NCBI GenBank assembly: GCA_028694115.1 | Contig: JAQUUB010000058.1 | Span: 1 to 26,210 of the forward strand | Length of the DNA stretch: 26,210 nucleotides | Reading direction: 5' to 3' | From: Lachnospiraceae bacterium | GTDB taxonomy: Bacteria; Bacillota_A; Clostridia; Lachnospirales; Lachnospiraceae | In this document: one piece after another, positions 1 through 8,630 of the stretch | How positions within the stretch are numbered: the stretch's first letter is position 1 | Layout: every line of letters begins with the position of its first letter | Made by a program: the position numbers and the translations under genes | Notes under the pieces: generated by a model | Database searches by the model: none | Told to the model about the DNA's origin: nothing | What the model saw: the letters and a program-made list of their open reading frames with translations, nothing else

Positions 1-435
1 AAATTTCGCTCCATGAAAATGGCGACTCCACATGATGTGCCGACACATATGCTGGAGAATCCAGAACAGTATATTACGAAAGTTGGAAAGTTCCTCAGAG
101 AGCATAGCCTTGATGAGTTACCACAAATCTGGGATATATTTGTCGGGAATATGTCTGTTATTGGTCCTCGTCCAGGACTTTGGAATCAAGATGTATTAAT
201 TGCAGAGCGAGATAAATATGGTGCGAATGATGTAAAGCCCGGATTGACTGGTTGGGCACAGATTAATGGCAGAGATGAACTTGAAATTTCGGTAAAGGCA
301 GAATTGGATGGAGAGTATGTGAAGAAGGAAAGCGTTTTTTTTGATGCAAAGTGCTTTTGGGGGACGATACATAAAGTTGTAAAGGATGATTCTGTTGTTG
401 AGGGTGGAACTGGAGAACTAAAGAAAGAAAAATAA
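1..435 (+). CDS. Initiating sugar phosphotransferase (polyprenyl-phosphate phosphoglycosyl transferase), C-terminal part
   Basis: The gene enters from the left edge: codons are open from base 1 and read K-F-R-S-M-K-M, the FRSM motif of the bacterial sugar transferase family, so the ATG at base 13 is internal. The fragment shows the SLDELPQ motif, whose Asp-Glu pair is the catalytic dyad of monotopic phosphoglycosyl transferases (PglC/WcaJ group). It also shows MSVIGPRPG and the late PGLTGWAQINGR signature. This family moves a sugar-1-phosphate from a UDP-sugar onto undecaprenyl phosphate at the inner face of the membrane, the first step of repeat-unit assembly. The N-terminal membrane hairpin, and any longer WcaJ-type N-terminus, lie outside the window. 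The next gene starts 11 bases downstream, so this heads or lies within the operon. The sugar transferred cannot be told from this fragment. Confidence 0.93.
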   Translation, partial: KFRSMKMATPHDVPTHMLENPEQYITKVGKFLREHSLDELPQIWDIFVGNMSVIGPRPGLWNQDVLIAERDKYGANDVKPGLTGWAQINGRDELEISVKAELDGEYVKKESVFFDAKCFWGTIHKVVKDDSVVEGGTGELKKEK

Positions 436-446
436 TGGAGTGAGAA

Positions 447-2585
447 GTGAAAACCTATATTAAACGATATAAAAATGAAAAGGTTGTTGTTCGACCAGGA
501 TTTGGTGAAAAGGTTGTGGTTGACAAGAATGAACACAAGCGGATATTAATTACTGGTGCAGGTTCTTATATAGGAGAATCATTTAGAACATATGTTGATA
601 AAAACTATACGACTAATTTTGATATTCGTACAATTGACATGGTCGATGGTTCTTGGCGTGACCATGACTTTAGTCAGTACGATGCTGTCTTTCATGTGGC
701 AGGAATTGCTCATGCAGATGTGGGAAATGTATCAGAAGAACTAAAGCAGAAATACTATGCTGTGAATACAGATTTGGCGATTGAGACTGCTGAAAAGGCT
801 AAAGAAGCCGGAGTAAAGCAGTTTCTTTTTATGAGTTCTATGATTGTGTATGGAGAATCAGCCGGGTACGGGAAGAAAAGATGTGTTACAAAATATACCG
901 AGCCAGAACCGGCTAATTTCTATGGAGATTCGAAGTGGCAGGCAGACAAGAACATTCGAGCGTTAGAAGACGATAGTTTTCATGTGGTGGTTTTGAGACC
1001 ACCGATGATTTACGGAAAAGGAAGTAAAGGAAATTATCCAATTCTAGCAAAGTTAGCTGGAAAATTGCCTATATTTCCAGATGTGAAAAATGAACGATCT
1101 ATGTTACATATTGATAACTTATGTGAACTCTTGTGTCAAGTCATGTTAGTTGGAAAAGGTGGAATCTTTTTCCCGCAGAATGGAGAATATACTAAAACAT
1201 CAGGTATGATAAAAGTGATAGCACAAGTAAGTGGAAAGAAAAGTTTTGGGACTCGCTTGCTGAATCCTGTAGTCTGGATAGGCTCAAGAGTGCCTGGAAA
1301 GATTAGTAATATTGTGCAAAAAGCATTCGGAAATATGACATATGATCAGGAGCTGAGTGTGTATCCAGGAATTAATTATCGTGTAGTTGATTTGAGAGAA
1401 TCTATTGAGAGAACGGAAGGATTGCAGACGAAAAAAAGTGATGAAAAGCCAAAAGCGTTGATTTTAGCATCAGTTGCATCAATGATTGATCAGTTCAATA
1501 GGTCAAATATTCAATTATTATTGGATCTAAGATATGATGTGGATGTAATTTGCAATTGTAAGGAAGGGAATACAATCTCTGAAGAACGAATACAGAAATT
1601 AATTAGTGAATTAGCTGAGAAAAATGTGGTGGTACATCATGCTCCTATTCCGCGACGGATTTCTGATATAAATGGAATTGTTCAATCAATGAAATTTGTG
1701 AAGCAAATGTGTGATAAGAACCAATACTTTTTGGTGCATTGTCATTCTCCAATTGGTTCAGTTATTGCGAGAATTTCTGCAATAGATTCAAGAAGAAAGG
1801 GTACAAAAGTAATATATACGGCTCATGGATTTCATTTTTATGAAGGTGCACCTTTATTTAATTGGATTATTTTTTATCCAATTGAAAAGGTATGTTCAAA
1901 ATTTACGGATGTTCTGATAACCATAAATAAAGAAGACTACGAGTTTGCCAAAAAGCATATGCGGGCGAGATGTGTTGAGTATATACCAGGAATTGGTGTT
2001 AATACAAAAAAATTCCGATTAGAGAAATTTGATATAAGTAAAAAGAGGTGTGAATTAGGTATTTCTGATAATGACATTATTGTTTTTTCTGTGGGAGAGT
2101 TGAATCAGAATAAGAATCAAGAAGTAATTATTCGTGCAATTGCAAAAATAGATAAGGATAATGTACATTATTTTGTTGCTGGAAAGGGGGATAAAGAGCA
2201 ATATTTATTAGAACTTGCTGAAAAATTGAATGTAAACCTGCACCTGTTAGGATATAGAGGAGATATTATAGAGCTTCTAAATATAGCTGATATATATGTG
2301 TTTCCGTCAATTAGAGAAGGTTTATCTGTTGCATTAATGGAGGCTATGGCAAGTGGATTACCATGTATTGTAAGTAAGATAAGAGGAAATGTAGATTTAG
2401 TGGATCAAGAAGGTGGTATTTTATGTGATCCGATGAATATAAATGAATTCAAAAATGCAATTAAATTATTTGTAGAAGATGATAAATTAAGAGAAGCATT
2501 TGGACTACATAATTATGATGTTATACAACAATTTGATGAAAATGTAGTGAAAAAAAAGATGCTTAAGATTTATTTCAATAGATGA
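447..2585 (+). CDS. Fused SDR nucleotide-sugar epimerase/reductase and GT4 glycosyltransferase
   Basis: This 712-residue protein appears to be two enzymes in one frame. Residues about 31-325 form a short-chain dehydrogenase/reductase: a GAGSYIG nucleotide-binding loop at 37-43, the MSSMIVYG strand near 129-136, and Tyr159...Lys163 of the YxxxK catalytic pair. It resembles epimerases/reductases that make 6-deoxy-HexNAc nucleotide sugars. Residues about 335-712 form a GT-B glycosyltransferase of the GT4 type with the E-x7-E motif at Glu624/Glu632 followed by ASGLP. The GTG at 447 is used because GGAG lies 6 bases upstream and the nearby ATG (434) hits a stop at once. A 30-residue N-terminal tail precedes the Rossmann fold. 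The stop overlaps the next start. A plausible reading is that the SDR domain makes the nucleotide sugar that the GT domain uses. Substrates are unknown. Confidence 0.88.
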   Translation: MKTYIKRYKNEKVVVRPGFGEKVVVDKNEHKRILITGAGSYIGESFRTYVDKNYTTNFDIRTIDMVDGSWRDHDFSQYDAVFHVAGIAHADVGNVSEELKQKYYAVNTDLAIETAEKAKEAGVKQFLFMSSMIVYGESAGYGKKRCVTKYTEPEPANFYGDSKWQADKNIRALEDDSFHVVVLRPPMIYGKGSKGNYPILAKLAGKLPIFPDVKNERSMLHIDNLCELLCQVMLVGKGGIFFPQNGEYTKTSGMIKVIAQVSGKKSFGTRLLNPVVWIGSRVPGKISNIVQKAFGNMTYDQELSVYPGINYRVVDLRESIERTEGLQTKKSDEKPKALILASVASMIDQFNRSNIQLLLDLRYDVDVICNCKEGNTISEERIQKLISELAEKNVVVHHAPIPRRISDINGIVQSMKFVKQMCDKNQYFLVHCHSPIGSVIARISAIDSRRKGTKVIYTAHGFHFYEGAPLFNWIIFYPIEKVCSKFTDVLITINKEDYEFAKKHMRARCVEYIPGIGVNTKKFRLEKFDISKKRCELGISDNDIIVFSVGELNQNKNQEVIIRAIAKIDKDNVHYFVAGKGDKEQYLLELAEKLNVNLHLLGYRGDIIELLNIADIYVFPSIREGLSVALMEAMASGLPCIVSKIRGNVDLVDQEGGILCDPMNINEFKNAIKLFVEDDKLREAFGLHNYDVIQQFDENVVKKKMLKIYFNR

Positions 2586-3646
2586 TGAATAGGAAAAAGA
2601 AAATGAAAAAGATAACAGTTATGCATGTTCTTTGTATGAGCACTTATTCTGGGGCTGAAAATGTTGCGATAACCTTAATTAATAGTTTAAAAGATGAAGT
2701 TTATAGTGTGTATGTATCTCCAGCAGGACCAATTTGCGATGTGGTTAAAAAAAATAATATTGAACATTATTCAATAGAAAAAGTATCAATATCAAATATT
2801 AATAAAGCAATAACTGACATTGAACCAGATATCATACATGCACATGATTTTACAGCAGGTCTTGTTTGTGCGCATGTTGCAAAAAAAATTCCCGTAATTA
2901 ATCACTTACATAACAATCCTCCGTGGATAAAGAAATGGGGATTGAAGTCATTACTCTATTATAATGCTTCTAAAAAATTTAATAGTATTATTACTGTTTC
3001 TCAATCTGTAATGGATGAATATATTTTTGGGAAAAAACTAAGACAAAAAACAAAGGTAATAGGGAATCCAATCGATTTGCAAGCAATACTCACTAAGGCT
3101 GAAAATTCGGCAGTAAATGAAGAATCCGATATAATTTTTCTTGGAAGGCTTATGACTCAAAAAAATCCTTTGTTTTTCATAGAAATTGTGGTCCAAATTG
3201 TAAAACTGAGACCGGATATTAAGGTAGCAATTGTGGGTGACGGCGATTTAAGGATGCCTGTAGAAAAGAAAATAGAGCAATACAATTTAAGAAAAAATAT
3301 TAAGTTATATGGTTTTCAAGAAAATCCATATGGCATACTCAAGAATTCGAAAGTGCTATGTATTCCATCAATTTGGGAAGGATTTGGTCTTGTTGCGGTG
3401 GAGGCATTGACCTTTGGAAAACCAGTTGTAGCTGCAAATGTTGGAGGACTACCAACAATTGTAAATTCGCAATGTGGGGTGTTGTGTGAGGGGAAAAATG
3501 AATACGTAGATGGAATAAACACATTAATTTCTGACAGGACTGTTTACGAAAAAAAGTCCAAAATGGCAATGAATAGAGCCAAAGAAATTGAAAATATTAA
3601 GTGGTATAGGGATTCTATTATGCGAATTTATAAATCAGCATTATAA
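2582..3646 (+). CDS. Glycosyltransferase, GT4 type
   Basis: A GT-B glycosyltransferase of 354 residues. The N-terminal half has the acceptor-side signature TYSGAENVAITL and a HAHDF/HLHN pair of His-rich strands. The C-terminal half has the donor-site IFLGRLMTQKNP strand and the retaining GT4 E-x7-E motif (Glu266 and Glu274 in PSIWEGFGLVAVEA) followed by VGGLP. It probably adds one sugar to the lipid-linked repeat unit at the cytoplasmic membrane face. The first ATG (2582) overlaps the upstream stop by four bases but has no clear ribosome site. A second in-frame ATG at 2603 has AGGA eight bases upstream and gives a cleaner family N-terminus (MKKITVMHVL), so the true start may be 2603. Donor and acceptor sugars cannot be read from the sequence. 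Confidence 0.9.
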   Translation: MMNRKKKMKKITVMHVLCMSTYSGAENVAITLINSLKDEVYSVYVSPAGPICDVVKKNNIEHYSIEKVSISNINKAITDIEPDIIHAHDFTAGLVCAHVAKKIPVINHLHNNPPWIKKWGLKSLLYYNASKKFNSIITVSQSVMDEYIFGKKLRQKTKVIGNPIDLQAILTKAENSAVNEESDIIFLGRLMTQKNPLFFIEIVVQIVKLRPDIKVAIVGDGDLRMPVEKKIEQYNLRKNIKLYGFQENPYGILKNSKVLCIPSIWEGFGLVAVEALTFGKPVVAANVGGLPTIVNSQCGVLCEGKNEYVDGINTLISDRTVYEKKSKMAMNRAKEIENIKWYRDSIMRIYKSAL

Positions 3647-3665
3647 ATAGTGAGGGGTAGTATTA

Positions 3666-4838
3666 ATGATTCTATATTCGATTACGTATTTTATTAATTC
3701 ATTAGGATTTTTTGTGAAAAAAAAAGACACCAAATTAGTAAAATATATTGTATTAGCCTTACTTATGTTTATGTCGGGCACCAGATATTATATGGGGGGC
3801 AGTGATGTATTGGTTTATGAAAATGTATATAATAATGGTGTTCCTTCGGTAATCAATGTATTAACTTATTTCTTTACAGGTGTCAATCATGGTGTGAATA
3901 CTAACTATGAGATTGGATTTATTTTGTTATGTTCTGTAGTGAAAACATTCCATTTTTCATATTTGGGCTTTATCTTAATCTGGACAATTCTATTTTATAC
4001 ACTGATGGTAAAAGGATTAAAAGATTTCGTACCTAATTGGTCAATTTACTTTGCTGTATTTATGTATAAAATATTCTTTTATGATACATTTATTAGCATC
4101 AGGCAAGGTCTTACAATTGCTATGTTTTGCTACATGCTGCAATTTATTAGGGATCGAAAATGGTATGTATATTTCCCTCTTTGTTATTTAATCTTTTTGG
4201 AACACAATGGAGCAATAATTTTGTTTCCATTATATTTTATTACTTTTTTGCCAATTTCTAAAAAGTTTATTAGAAATTATGCATTATTTTTTATGCCAAC
4301 ATGGTTTATTAGCTCTAGAGTTGATATAAGTAGTTGGATAATGAATATGGCTGAATTTATTGGTAATACGCATTCAGCAGAACATTGGGTCGAATCAGTA
4401 GAGACAATTAATGGTATTCATACTTTAGAGTGCTACATTTTGGTGTTGGTTGTAATTATTTTTTATGAAAAAATAATTTCTTCTCAACAAAAGAAAGAGG
4501 TGGAATTAGTTTTAAAATTGTTTCTAATCACAATTCCGTTGTTTACGTTATTTAGGGATTGGATAATTTTAACTAGGGAGAAAGATTATTTTGTACTAAT
4601 GTATGGGATTATTCTAGGATATTTATTAGAGGGAAAAACCACAGCGCTGTTAAATATTAAAGAAAATGATATAAGCCATCATTTTTATAAAATAGGAAAG
4701 CAAAATTATATCATAATTTCTTTGATGATTCTTATATATTGCTATATTGGGATGACAAGATTTGTTATAGTATTTGATGGTGGAGTTTTAATGAACTTTA
4801 CAAGTTTTATTACTGAAAATATTAATTTGTTTAAGTGA
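3666..4838 (+). CDS. EpsG/Wzy-type polysaccharide polymerase (membrane protein)
   Basis: A very hydrophobic protein of 390 residues with about ten membrane spans. The motif MFMSGTRYYMGGSDVLVY (about residues 35-52) matches the SGxRYxxGxDxxxY signature of the EpsG family, and the loop ISIRQGLTIAMF is also typical. EpsG proteins are Wzy-like polymerases or export components of Gram-positive exopolysaccharide loci, acting on the outer face of the membrane after the flippase. A GAGGGG ribosome site lies 9 bases before the ATG. The gene sits between glycosyltransferases, as a polymerase usually does. A fully independent O-antigen-ligase-type Wzy is not seen elsewhere in the window, so this is the best candidate polymerase. 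The family call rests on the motif and topology, not on a search. Confidence 0.82.
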   Translation: MILYSITYFINSLGFFVKKKDTKLVKYIVLALLMFMSGTRYYMGGSDVLVYENVYNNGVPSVINVLTYFFTGVNHGVNTNYEIGFILLCSVVKTFHFSYLGFILIWTILFYTLMVKGLKDFVPNWSIYFAVFMYKIFFYDTFISIRQGLTIAMFCYMLQFIRDRKWYVYFPLCYLIFLEHNGAIILFPLYFITFLPISKKFIRNYALFFMPTWFISSRVDISSWIMNMAEFIGNTHSAEHWVESVETINGIHTLECYILVLVVIIFYEKIISSQQKKEVELVLKLFLITIPLFTLFRDWIILTREKDYFVLMYGIILGYLLEGKTTALLNIKENDISHHFYKIGKQNYIIISLMILIYCYIGMTRFVIVFDGGVLMNFTSFITENINLFK

Positions 4839-4864
4839 TGATGGTGGCAAAGGGAGAGTAATAA

Positions 4865-5968
4865 ATGATAAGAGTTTTACAAGTGTATCCTCAAATAAAT
4901 AATGCGGGTACGGAACGCGTTATTATAAATTTATATGAAAATATCGACACGTCAGTTATACAATTTGATTTTTTAGTTGAAAAGAAAGGCGAGTTGGATA
5001 ACAAGATAAAACAAATGGGTGGAAAAATTTATTATCTTGATGAAAAAAATAAATTTAACTATTATAAGAGATTAAAATTGTTTTTTTTAAAGCATCCCGA
5101 ATATAAGATTGTACATACGCATACTCATGCAAGAATGGGAATTGTTTTAAAGGCTGCAAAAAACAGTAAAGTTCCATTTAGAATTGCACACTCGCATAAT
5201 GCAAGAAACGATCTACCTAAGATCGCATCTTTTATTAAAGGATGTACAAGTATTCCGATAGAAAAATCTGCCAACTATTTTTTTGCATGTTCTCAGAATG
5301 CAGCGGCATGGTTATTTCCTCATAAAACAAAAAAATGTAGAATTCTCTATAATGGAATTAAATTGGATGATTATCTTTATGATGTTGAAAAAAGAAATGA
5401 AAAAAGAAAGGAATTAAATATTGAAACAAAAGATTTTGTTATGATAAATGTGGGAAGATTCGCGAAACAAAAAAATCACAAGTATTTAGTGGAAATATTT
5501 AATGAATATAATAAGTGTCATAATTCAAATTGGAAAGCTATCTTGGTAGGAGATGGACCATTACAGGATGATGTAAAAAAGCAAGTAGAAGACTGTGGTT
5601 TGTTAGATCATGTTATTTTTTTAAATAACAGGAATGATGTGAATGAATTACTATCTGCCGGTGATATGTTTGTATTTCCGTCACTTCATGAAGGCCTAGG
5701 GATTGTGGTAATAGAAGCGCAAGCAAGTGGGTTACCATGTGTAGTTTCTAATGCGGTACCGGAAGAAGCAGACATGGAAGTTGGTTTGCTTCATACTTTA
5801 AAACTTGAAGATGAATTTGCAATATGGTGCACGGAAATTGACACATGTAAAGTAAGTATAGAAGAAAGAAATAGGTATAAAAATTCGATTCTTCAGGGGA
5901 AATATAATATTGAAAAAATAGCATCTTATATGCAAAACTTTTATATTGGATTGGAGTATAATGAATAA
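4865..5968 (+). CDS. Glycosyltransferase, GT4/EpsF type
   Basis: A GT-B glycosyltransferase of 367 residues. It opens with MIRVLQVYPQINNAGTERVIINL, the usual acceptor-domain start of EpsF-like enzymes. It continues with HTHTHARMG and AHSHNARND, and has the donor-side NVGRFAKQKNH strand and the E-x7-E motif at Glu276/Glu284 (FPSLHEGLGIVVIEAQASGLP). It is expected to be a retaining cytoplasmic enzyme extending the lipid-linked oligosaccharide. A GGGAGAG ribosome site precedes the ATG. The 3' end overlaps the next gene by 8 bases, which suggests translational coupling with that acetyltransferase. Sugar specificity is not visible. Confidence 0.9.
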   Translation: MIRVLQVYPQINNAGTERVIINLYENIDTSVIQFDFLVEKKGELDNKIKQMGGKIYYLDEKNKFNYYKRLKLFFLKHPEYKIVHTHTHARMGIVLKAAKNSKVPFRIAHSHNARNDLPKIASFIKGCTSIPIEKSANYFFACSQNAAAWLFPHKTKKCRILYNGIKLDDYLYDVEKRNEKRKELNIETKDFVMINVGRFAKQKNHKYLVEIFNEYNKCHNSNWKAILVGDGPLQDDVKKQVEDCGLLDHVIFLNNRNDVNELLSAGDMFVFPSLHEGLGIVVIEAQASGLPCVVSNAVPEEADMEVGLLHTLKLEDEFAIWCTEIDTCKVSIEERNRYKNSILQGKYNIEKIASYMQNFYIGLEYNE

Positions 5969-6512
5969 TATTTTTCAATTAGATTATTATAGAATGGTCG
6001 GGATAAAATACAAAAATAGTATAGGGTCTTTGTTTACAATTGCGTATTCGCATCAAATAAGATATATGTATTGGTGGAGAAAATCAAAAAAGAATATGAC
6101 ATTTTTTGCGAAAATTATGTTATATAAATATTCTAGAAAATATGGATTAGAGATATCTACAAACGCGGAGATTGGTTATGGATTATATTTGGGACATCCA
6201 TATAATATTACAGTTGGCGGAGGAGTAAAAATAGGAGATAATGTAAACTTACACAAAGGATGCACGATAGGACGGGAGAACCGTGGGAAGAGAATAGGTG
6301 TTCCAACCTTAGGGAATTGCGTATCAGTAGGAATAAATTCAAGCATAATAGGAAATGTGAATATAGGGAATGACGTTATGATTGCACCAAATTCCTTTGT
6401 TAATTTTGATGTACCAGACCATTCTATAGTAATTGGAAATCCTGGTGTTGTTCATCGAAAAGAAAATGCTACGGCTGATTATGTTTGTTTTAGAATAGAA
6501 GAGGATAATTAA
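5961..6512 (+). CDS. CysE-like hexapeptide-repeat acyltransferase (first of two)
   Basis: A left-handed beta-helix acyltransferase of 183 residues. The N-terminal third is helical; from about residue 65 come hexapeptide turns such as EIGYGLYLGHPYNITVGGG, KIGDNVNLHKGCTIG and the late VGINSSIIGNVNIGNDVMIAPNSFV, ending in IVIGNPGVV. The GHP and IGNPG elements are those of serine-acetyltransferase-like proteins. In polysaccharide loci these generally O- or N-acetylate a sugar using acetyl-CoA in the cytoplasm, so a role in cysteine synthesis is unlikely. The frame can be extended to a TTG at 5946, but the ATG at 5961 has GGAG four bases upstream and is preferred. It overlaps the preceding glycosyltransferase by 8 bases. 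Confidence 0.88.
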   Translation: MNNIFQLDYYRMVGIKYKNSIGSLFTIAYSHQIRYMYWWRKSKKNMTFFAKIMLYKYSRKYGLEISTNAEIGYGLYLGHPYNITVGGGVKIGDNVNLHKGCTIGRENRGKRIGVPTLGNCVSVGINSSIIGNVNIGNDVMIAPNSFVNFDVPDHSIVIGNPGVVHRKENATADYVCFRIEEDN

Positions 6513-6513
6513 A

Positions 6514-7377
6514 ATGCTAATTACTGTGTTCACACCAACATACAATAGAAAGGATACTTTAATAAGATTATATAAATCTTTATTGAATCAAACAGGGAAA
6601 AATTTTTGTTGGTTAATCGTAGATGATGGTTCGACAGACAGTACAGAGGATTTAGTAAAAGAATGGATAAGAGAAAACCGAATTCCAATCAAATATTTTA
6701 AGCAGAATAATCAGGGCAAGTCAGATGCGCATAATAAGGCTGTAGAATTGGCAGATACAGAACTTTTCATTTGTGTTGACTCGGATGATTATCTTACTAA
6801 AAATGCAACTGAGATTATTGAAAAAACATGGAAAGATTCGGATATAAATGATGTTGGAATCTTAGCATTTAAGAGAACGGTAAATAATATTGTTACAAAA
6901 ATAAATGCATCTAATAATTCTCGTACAACGTTAAAGGATGCGTATGATTATTTAGGTCTTATAGGTGATACAACTTTAATATTTAGAACAGATATTATAA
7001 AAAAATGTCATTTCCCCAAATTTGAAGGAGAAAAGTTTGTACCAGAGGGATATTTATACGATCATATTGATCAATATGGAACTTTGATATTAAAAAAGGA
7101 AGCAATTTATATATGTGAATACTTAGAGGGCGGCTACACAAATAACATGGCCAAGCTGTTAAAGAATAATCCTAAAGGATATATGGCATACATAAATCAA
7201 AGATTATTAATTGACAAAACTTTTAAGCATAAATTTTTAGATTCGATAAGATATGTGGCAATGGCAAAGAGTATGGGACAAAGAGGCACAATAAAAAATG
7301 CAGTGTATCCGTTAATTACCTTACTTGCTTTTCCCTTTGGAGTTCTATTTTATAAGAGGCGCTATAAAAATGTGTAA
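6514..7377 (+). CDS. Glycosyltransferase family 2
   Basis: A GT-A glycosyltransferase of 287 residues. It has the opening strand TVFTPTYNRKDTL, the nucleotide-binding IVDDGSTDST (Asp37-Asp38), a NNQGKSDAHNKAV helix and the metal-binding DxD motif at Asp89-Asp91 in VDSDDYL. These are classic for inverting GT2 enzymes, which use a nucleotide sugar and a divalent metal at the cytoplasmic face. It starts one base after the preceding stop. The C-terminus has a hydrophobic stretch (about residues 263-280) that may anchor it to the membrane. The closest known types are group-2 capsule glycosyltransferases; the linkage made is unknown. Confidence 0.91.
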   Translation: MLITVFTPTYNRKDTLIRLYKSLLNQTGKNFCWLIVDDGSTDSTEDLVKEWIRENRIPIKYFKQNNQGKSDAHNKAVELADTELFICVDSDDYLTKNATEIIEKTWKDSDINDVGILAFKRTVNNIVTKINASNNSRTTLKDAYDYLGLIGDTTLIFRTDIIKKCHFPKFEGEKFVPEGYLYDHIDQYGTLILKKEAIYICEYLEGGYTNNMAKLLKNNPKGYMAYINQRLLIDKTFKHKFLDSIRYVAMAKSMGQRGTIKNAVYPLITLLAFPFGVLFYKRRYKNV

Positions 7378-7391
7378 TTATTGGAGGAAGT

Positions 7392-8630
7392 ATGAAAAAG
7401 ATTTTAGTATATCAGCATCAAAGTAGTTTTAACCATGGTTGTGAAGCGTTAGTATATACGATTTCAGAGCAAATTAAAAACAATTGTCCGAATTCAAGGG
7501 TTATTGTTACCTCTTTCTTCAAAATAGATGATGATAAATTTGAATTACCAAGTGTGGACGAATTTGTTCAGAATGACCAGTGGTTGAAAAGGGGAACAGT
7601 ACCCTATTTGGTGTATCAAATAGATAAGCGATTATTCAAAAATAAAAGAATACAGGAACAATTTATGTATTGCAAGCCTTGTTATAGAATAGCTAAAGAA
7701 GCTGATATATGTGTTGCGATAGGGGGCGACACATACTGCTATAATAAAGGAAGAGAACATTGGCCGCTTGAAAGAAAAATAAAAAAGCAAGGAAAAAAGA
7801 TGATGTTATGGGGATGCTCCATTGAACCGAATGATATCCCAGGTGAAATGGCTGAGCATCTAAGTAATTTTGATGTGATTACAGTTCGCGATCCAATTTC
7901 GTATCAAGCATTGATTAATAATCATGTAAAAAGTAGAATAGTTCGCTGTGCAGATTCAGCGTTTTTGCTTCCAATCGTGGAATGCCAACTTCCAGACGGA
8001 TGGAATGAAGGGAATATGGTAGGTTTGAATTTTAGTCCAATGGTTATGGGGAGTTTGAAGGACAAATCTGCTCCGAGAAAAGCGATATTTAACCTTGTTG
8101 AAAGTATTTTGGAAGACAGTAGTGATCATATTGTTTTAATTCCTCATGTTCGCCTGAGTTTTAATGATGATATGGATGAGCTAAAACTGGTATACGAAAA
8201 ATACATGAATACAGGAAGAGTGATTCTAATTGATGATGTGAATCTCAATGCCCGTCAACTCAAGTACATAGTATCCAAATGCAAAATATTTGTAGGTGCT
8301 AGAACACACGCAACAATTGCTGCATATTCAACATATGTGCCTACACTTTCAATTGGTTATTCTGTCAAGGCGAGAGGGATTGCAAGAGATTTGTTTGGCA
8401 GTGAAGATGGAATGACACTTTCTATAAATGAAATTAATTTTTCTGACAAATTAGTAAAAGCATATAGAAATTTGTATACACAACGAGAGGAAGTACATAA
8501 GAAACTTCAAAGCGTTATGCCAGAGTACAAGAAAATGGCATTAGTATCTGGAAATGAATTTAATAAATTAATAAAAGAGTCAAATGTAATACAGATTGAG
8601 ATAAAGGAGAAAACTGATGATTCAAAGTAA
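7392..8630 (+). CDS. Polysaccharide pyruvyl transferase family protein (first of two)
   Basis: A protein of 412 residues in the polysaccharide pyruvyl transferase family (CsaB/WcaK/ExoV fold). Visible motifs are the N-terminal SSFNHGCEAL (the family's N-x-G region, Asn14/Gly16), the central VAIGGDTYCY, the VRDPIS strand, and the C-terminal VGARTHATIAAYS with Arg304 and His306, which corresponds to the conserved R-x-H active-site segment. Members transfer enolpyruvate from PEP to a sugar as a ketal, giving the polymer an acidic group. A GGAGG ribosome site precedes the ATG. The 3' end overlaps the next acetyltransferase by 14 bases. Some family members in polysaccharide loci have other transfer roles, so pyruvylation is likely but not certain. 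Confidence 0.86.
   Translation: MKKILVYQHQSSFNHGCEALVYTISEQIKNNCPNSRVIVTSFFKIDDDKFELPSVDEFVQNDQWLKRGTVPYLVYQIDKRLFKNKRIQEQFMYCKPCYRIAKEADICVAIGGDTYCYNKGREHWPLERKIKKQGKKMMLWGCSIEPNDIPGEMAEHLSNFDVITVRDPISYQALINNHVKSRIVRCADSAFLLPIVECQLPDGWNEGNMVGLNFSPMVMGSLKDKSAPRKAIFNLVESILEDSSDHIVLIPHVRLSFNDDMDELKLVYEKYMNTGRVILIDDVNLNARQLKYIVSKCKIFVGARTHATIAAYSTYVPTLSIGYSVKARGIARDLFGSEDGMTLSINEINFSDKLVKAYRNLYTQREEVHKKLQSVMPEYKKMALVSGNEFNKLIKESNVIQIEIKEKTDDSK

Noticed and set aside
186..536. 116-codon minus-strand open frame opposite the sugar transferase and the start of the fused gene
   Set aside because: It covers two well-supported + strand genes and its product (Phe/Ser-rich) looks like the antisense of lysine- and glutamate-rich codons.
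5946..5960. TTG start for the first CysE-like acyltransferase
   Set aside because: The ATG at 5961 has a GGAG site just upstream and gives the usual overlap; the TTG has no ribosome site.
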